Assembly (NCBI GenBank): GCA_018398575.1 | Contig: JAGTXZ010000005.1 | Location: 1,240,001-1,304,000, forward strand | DNA: 64,000 bases | Direction: 5' to 3' | From: Ampelomyces quisqualis | Lineage: Eukaryota; Ascomycota; Dothideomycetes; Pleosporales; Phaeosphaeriaceae | Part shown: piece by piece, positions 62,181-64,000 of the stretch | How the letters are laid out: every line of letters starts with the position of its first letter | Numbering within the stretch: the stretch's first letter is position 1 | The notes under the pieces: generated by a model | Database searches by the model: none | The model's input: only the letters and a program-made list of their open reading frames with translations | Told to the model about the DNA's origin: nothing | Program-made: the position numbers and the translations under genes

Positions 62181-62410
62181 TATAAGGAGTAGACCCTAAG
62201 AGTAGATACTAGGAAATAAAGACGTAAATTTGTAACCTATCTTAATTACTACCTAGAAGGTTTTTATAGTTCTAAGGCAGTCTAGACTAGAGGGTTTAGG
62301 CGCTCTAGTCTAGAATTGTTTTTAGTATTCTAGCCTAGAGGATTTTTAGCGTTTTAGTTTGGAACCTTTTTAGTGTTCTAGTTTAGTAAGCTAAGGTTTT
62401 TCTGTAACTA
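62181..62410 (-). repeat. 5' LTR of Y1, truncated by G copy D
   Basis: 230 of about 258 bp are visible. It starts TATAAGGAG in window orientation (mutated TGTAAGGAG) and matches the other two LTRs up to the TA target at 62,409-62,410, where G copy D is inserted. The outer LTR end must lie beyond copy D, outside the window. Confidence 0.82.
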
Positions 62411-62544
62411 CGTTAGGAAAAATCAAGATTTATCTAGTTAGCCTGGTTGCGGCAACCTGCGGCTGCCTGATAGTAATACTATCTACTAGACAATTCGCTA
62501 AAGTTGCTCTACTTACTTCTAGTTGCTAGCAACCTAACAGCAAC

Positions 62545-62635
62545 CTAACAGCAAGTTGCCTGTGTTACCTATATTACCTGTGTTACTAGTATTGCTAGTG
62601 TTACTAGTGTTACTAGTGTTGCTAGTGTTGCTAGA
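62545..62635. repeat. 9-bp subterminal repeat array, left end of copy D
   Basis: About nine GTTGCTAGT-type 9-mers in tandem; more units than in copy C. Confidence 0.75.
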
Positions 62636-62639
62636 TTTA

Positions 62640-64000
62640 ATAGTTAAAGACTATTAAGTACTATAGCACTAGTAGAACTATATACTGTAGCTAGCTACTT
62701 ATGTCTTTACACTCTTATAGTGTAGGCTAACTAAGCTAGTCCTTCTTGTCTAGTTATGTAGGCTTTTTAATTAAGTATAGTATAGTTAAATTACACTCCT
62801 TTAAAAGGGGACTAGCCTAGACGCAGCTACCAGACTTAACGTTCTATAGGGCACAGGTTAGCAGGTACACAACACGCTCTATGTATAGATAGCTATAACT
62901 ACTACTACTACTTGTAGAGTAGTAACTATCTTACTAGTTAGTTATGTTAGGATTATATACTATATCTACTAGTGCTGCACTATCTACTATAGTAGTCTAC
63001 ACTATTGCGTTATATTAAAGCTAACCTAACAGTATCTACGTGTTATACTAGCAAAAGCATATTAAGTTATTATAACATTTACTACGCCTACTATTTATAA
63101 CTACTTAATAACACTCTATTTCTTCTTTATACTATTATACTAACTTATTGCACTTATCTAGTTCTAGTTACTATTTCTCTTTAGTTAAGGTAATTACGTT
63201 AAGTATATTACCTTTAATTACAATATTATAGGCCTGCGTTAAAAATTCTTCTTATGCGTCTTCTACTATAATGCTCTAGCTACTTCTATAGTTCTTAAAC
63301 TACAGCTGTTTATCTACCTTATAAAGGTATTTTAGTGCAAGTTTATCTATATGTATGTACTCTTCTAGTAAAACATCTTTTACCTTACCTAATACTTTAC
63401 GCACACGTATATAGACAGTACTTTATACAAGTTATTATATATTGTATTACATTTAGACTTACTTACATTATTAGTGTCTTTATGTAAGACTTTTTCTCTC
63501 TCTCTAACGTCCTTCTCTATATTCTTTTCTATTAAGCAGTTTACCTTCTCCTTCTCTTTATTGTTATAATTGTCTATAAGCGCATTATAGTAATCTTGCT
63601 CCTCTTCTATATAGTTAGCTAGGATATTATCTATGTTATTATTATAGGTATTCTTTAGCACTAAAAGGTAAGCCTTGTTATTCTCTTATTAGTTTATGTG
63701 TACAGTAATATCCTGTTATATATTATCCTATATAAGAATCTATTAAATACCTCCTAAGTTCTTCTATTTTTTGCAAATAGTATTAAAGGAGTCTACTTTC
63801 TATTAGCTAATACTATGTATAGAACTTGTAACATACCTTCTACAGTGTGTCTATAGAAGAGTATAGTTTTCCTAGTGCTATTGTTATTAAATTCTCTTAT
63901 TACGTTAAATATAAATAAGCCTATTAGTACTACTATATTTGTACTTAGTTTATTAAACTTCTCTTAATTTCTAGTTATTGCAGCAATGCTCTATTTTCTG
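62640..64000 (-). pseudogene. Unknown gene M relic, G copy D (partial)
   Basis: C-terminal part of gene M; the N-terminal part lies past the window edge. A 90-codon open stretch at 63,389-63,661 is the counterpart of the one at 34,893-35,165 and differs from it at scattered residues. Function unknown. Confidence 0.55.

Larger units (their letters stand above)
54065..62410 (-). mobile_element. Ty3/Gypsy chromovirus Y1, main body
   Basis: Retrotransposon on the minus strand: 5' LTR (62,181-62,410, cut by G copy D), gag with a zinc knuckle, protease, reverse transcriptase, RNase H, a coiled-coil repeat linker, integrase, chromodomain, then an extra ORF. The order PR-RT-RH-IN and the C-terminal chromodomain define a chromovirus. 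G copy B is inserted at 54,065, and the rest of the element (17,366-17,870) lies 36 kb away at the other side of B. MITE2 lies in pol. Without insertions the element would be about 8 kb. Confidence 0.85.
62411..64000 (+). mobile_element. Giant TIR element G, copy D (left end only)
   Basis: CGTTAGGAAAA starts here directly after TA (62,409-62,410), inside the 5' LTR of Gypsy Y1. The sequence follows the left end of G: a GC-richer end of about 130 bp, the 9-bp repeat array, then gene M on the minus strand. It runs out of the window. The first 150 bp keep several TGA, TCA, TGG and CGG trinucleotides, so this copy looks a little less mutated than A, B and C at the same place. Confidence 0.8.

Noticed and set aside
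54065..62410. Y1 as an endogenous virus
   Set aside because: No envelope gene is recognised; the domain order and chromodomain are those of a fungal Ty3/Gypsy retrotransposon.

Overview
The window is a repeat-only, RIP-type mutated compartment of a filamentous fungus, most likely a Pezizomycotina ascomycete. No intact protein gene, rRNA, tRNA or CRISPR array was seen in 64 kb, and no open frame reaches 100 codons. Almost every base can be assigned to decayed transposable elements. TAA and TAG are everywhere, while TCA/TGA, TCG/CGA, CCA/TGG and CCG/CGG are nearly absent, which is a strong strand-symmetric C-to-T footprint. Long protein frames can still be followed if in-frame TAA/TAG is read as former CAA/CAG. 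On that basis I recognise a pogo-type DDE transposase, a Plavaka-type transposase, the helicase C-terminal half of an SNF2-like protein, and a Ty3/Gypsy chromovirus pol. The species cannot be named.

The main object is a giant terminal-inverted-repeat element, called G here, of about 16.9 kb without insertions. Its 11-bp end is CGTTAGGAAAA and it makes a 2-bp target duplication. Four copies are visible: A (1-11,686, plus, cut by the window edge), B (minus, in two pieces, 17,871-33,932 and 51,681-54,064), C (33,933-51,680, plus, complete) and D (62,411 to the window end, plus). In the orientation of C, G carries: a subterminal 9-bp repeat array; an unknown gene M (minus); an 89-bp minisatellite; a Plavaka-type transposase (minus); a spacer with 134-, ~140- and 101-bp tandem repeats; a pogo-type transposase (plus); a 171-bp repeat pair; an unknown frame U (plus); the SNF2-like frame (plus); and a right end rich in the same 9-mer.

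The copies are nested, and two insertion points are proven by empty sites inside the window. Gypsy element Y1 (minus; 5' LTR at 62,181, 3' LTR at 17,366-17,623) received G copy B (TA duplication; empty site in Gypsy copy Y2 near 15,580). B received C at the M/left-arm junction (CG duplication; the unbroken junction is in C near 36,298). C received a short element, MITE1, at 44,216-45,050 (TA duplication; empty sites in A and B). MITE2 (57,647-58,491) sits in the Y1 pol, and D sits in the Y1 5' LTR. The two MITEs have G's left and right ends around a 431-bp fold-back core and are clearly less mutated than everything else, so they moved most recently.

Layout: 1-11,686 copy A; 11,687-16,079 Gypsy-related Y2 with 3' LTR; 16,080-17,365 unresolved; 17,366-17,870 3' end of Y1; 17,871-54,064 copy B holding copy C holding MITE1; 54,065-62,410 main body of Y1 (extra ORF, chromodomain, integrase, coiled-coil repeats with MITE2, RNase H, RT, protease, gag, 5' LTR); 62,411-64,000 copy D. 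A and B form an inverted repeat with arms of about 11.7 kb, and B and C one with arms of about 16 kb. All positions of decayed genes are approximate.
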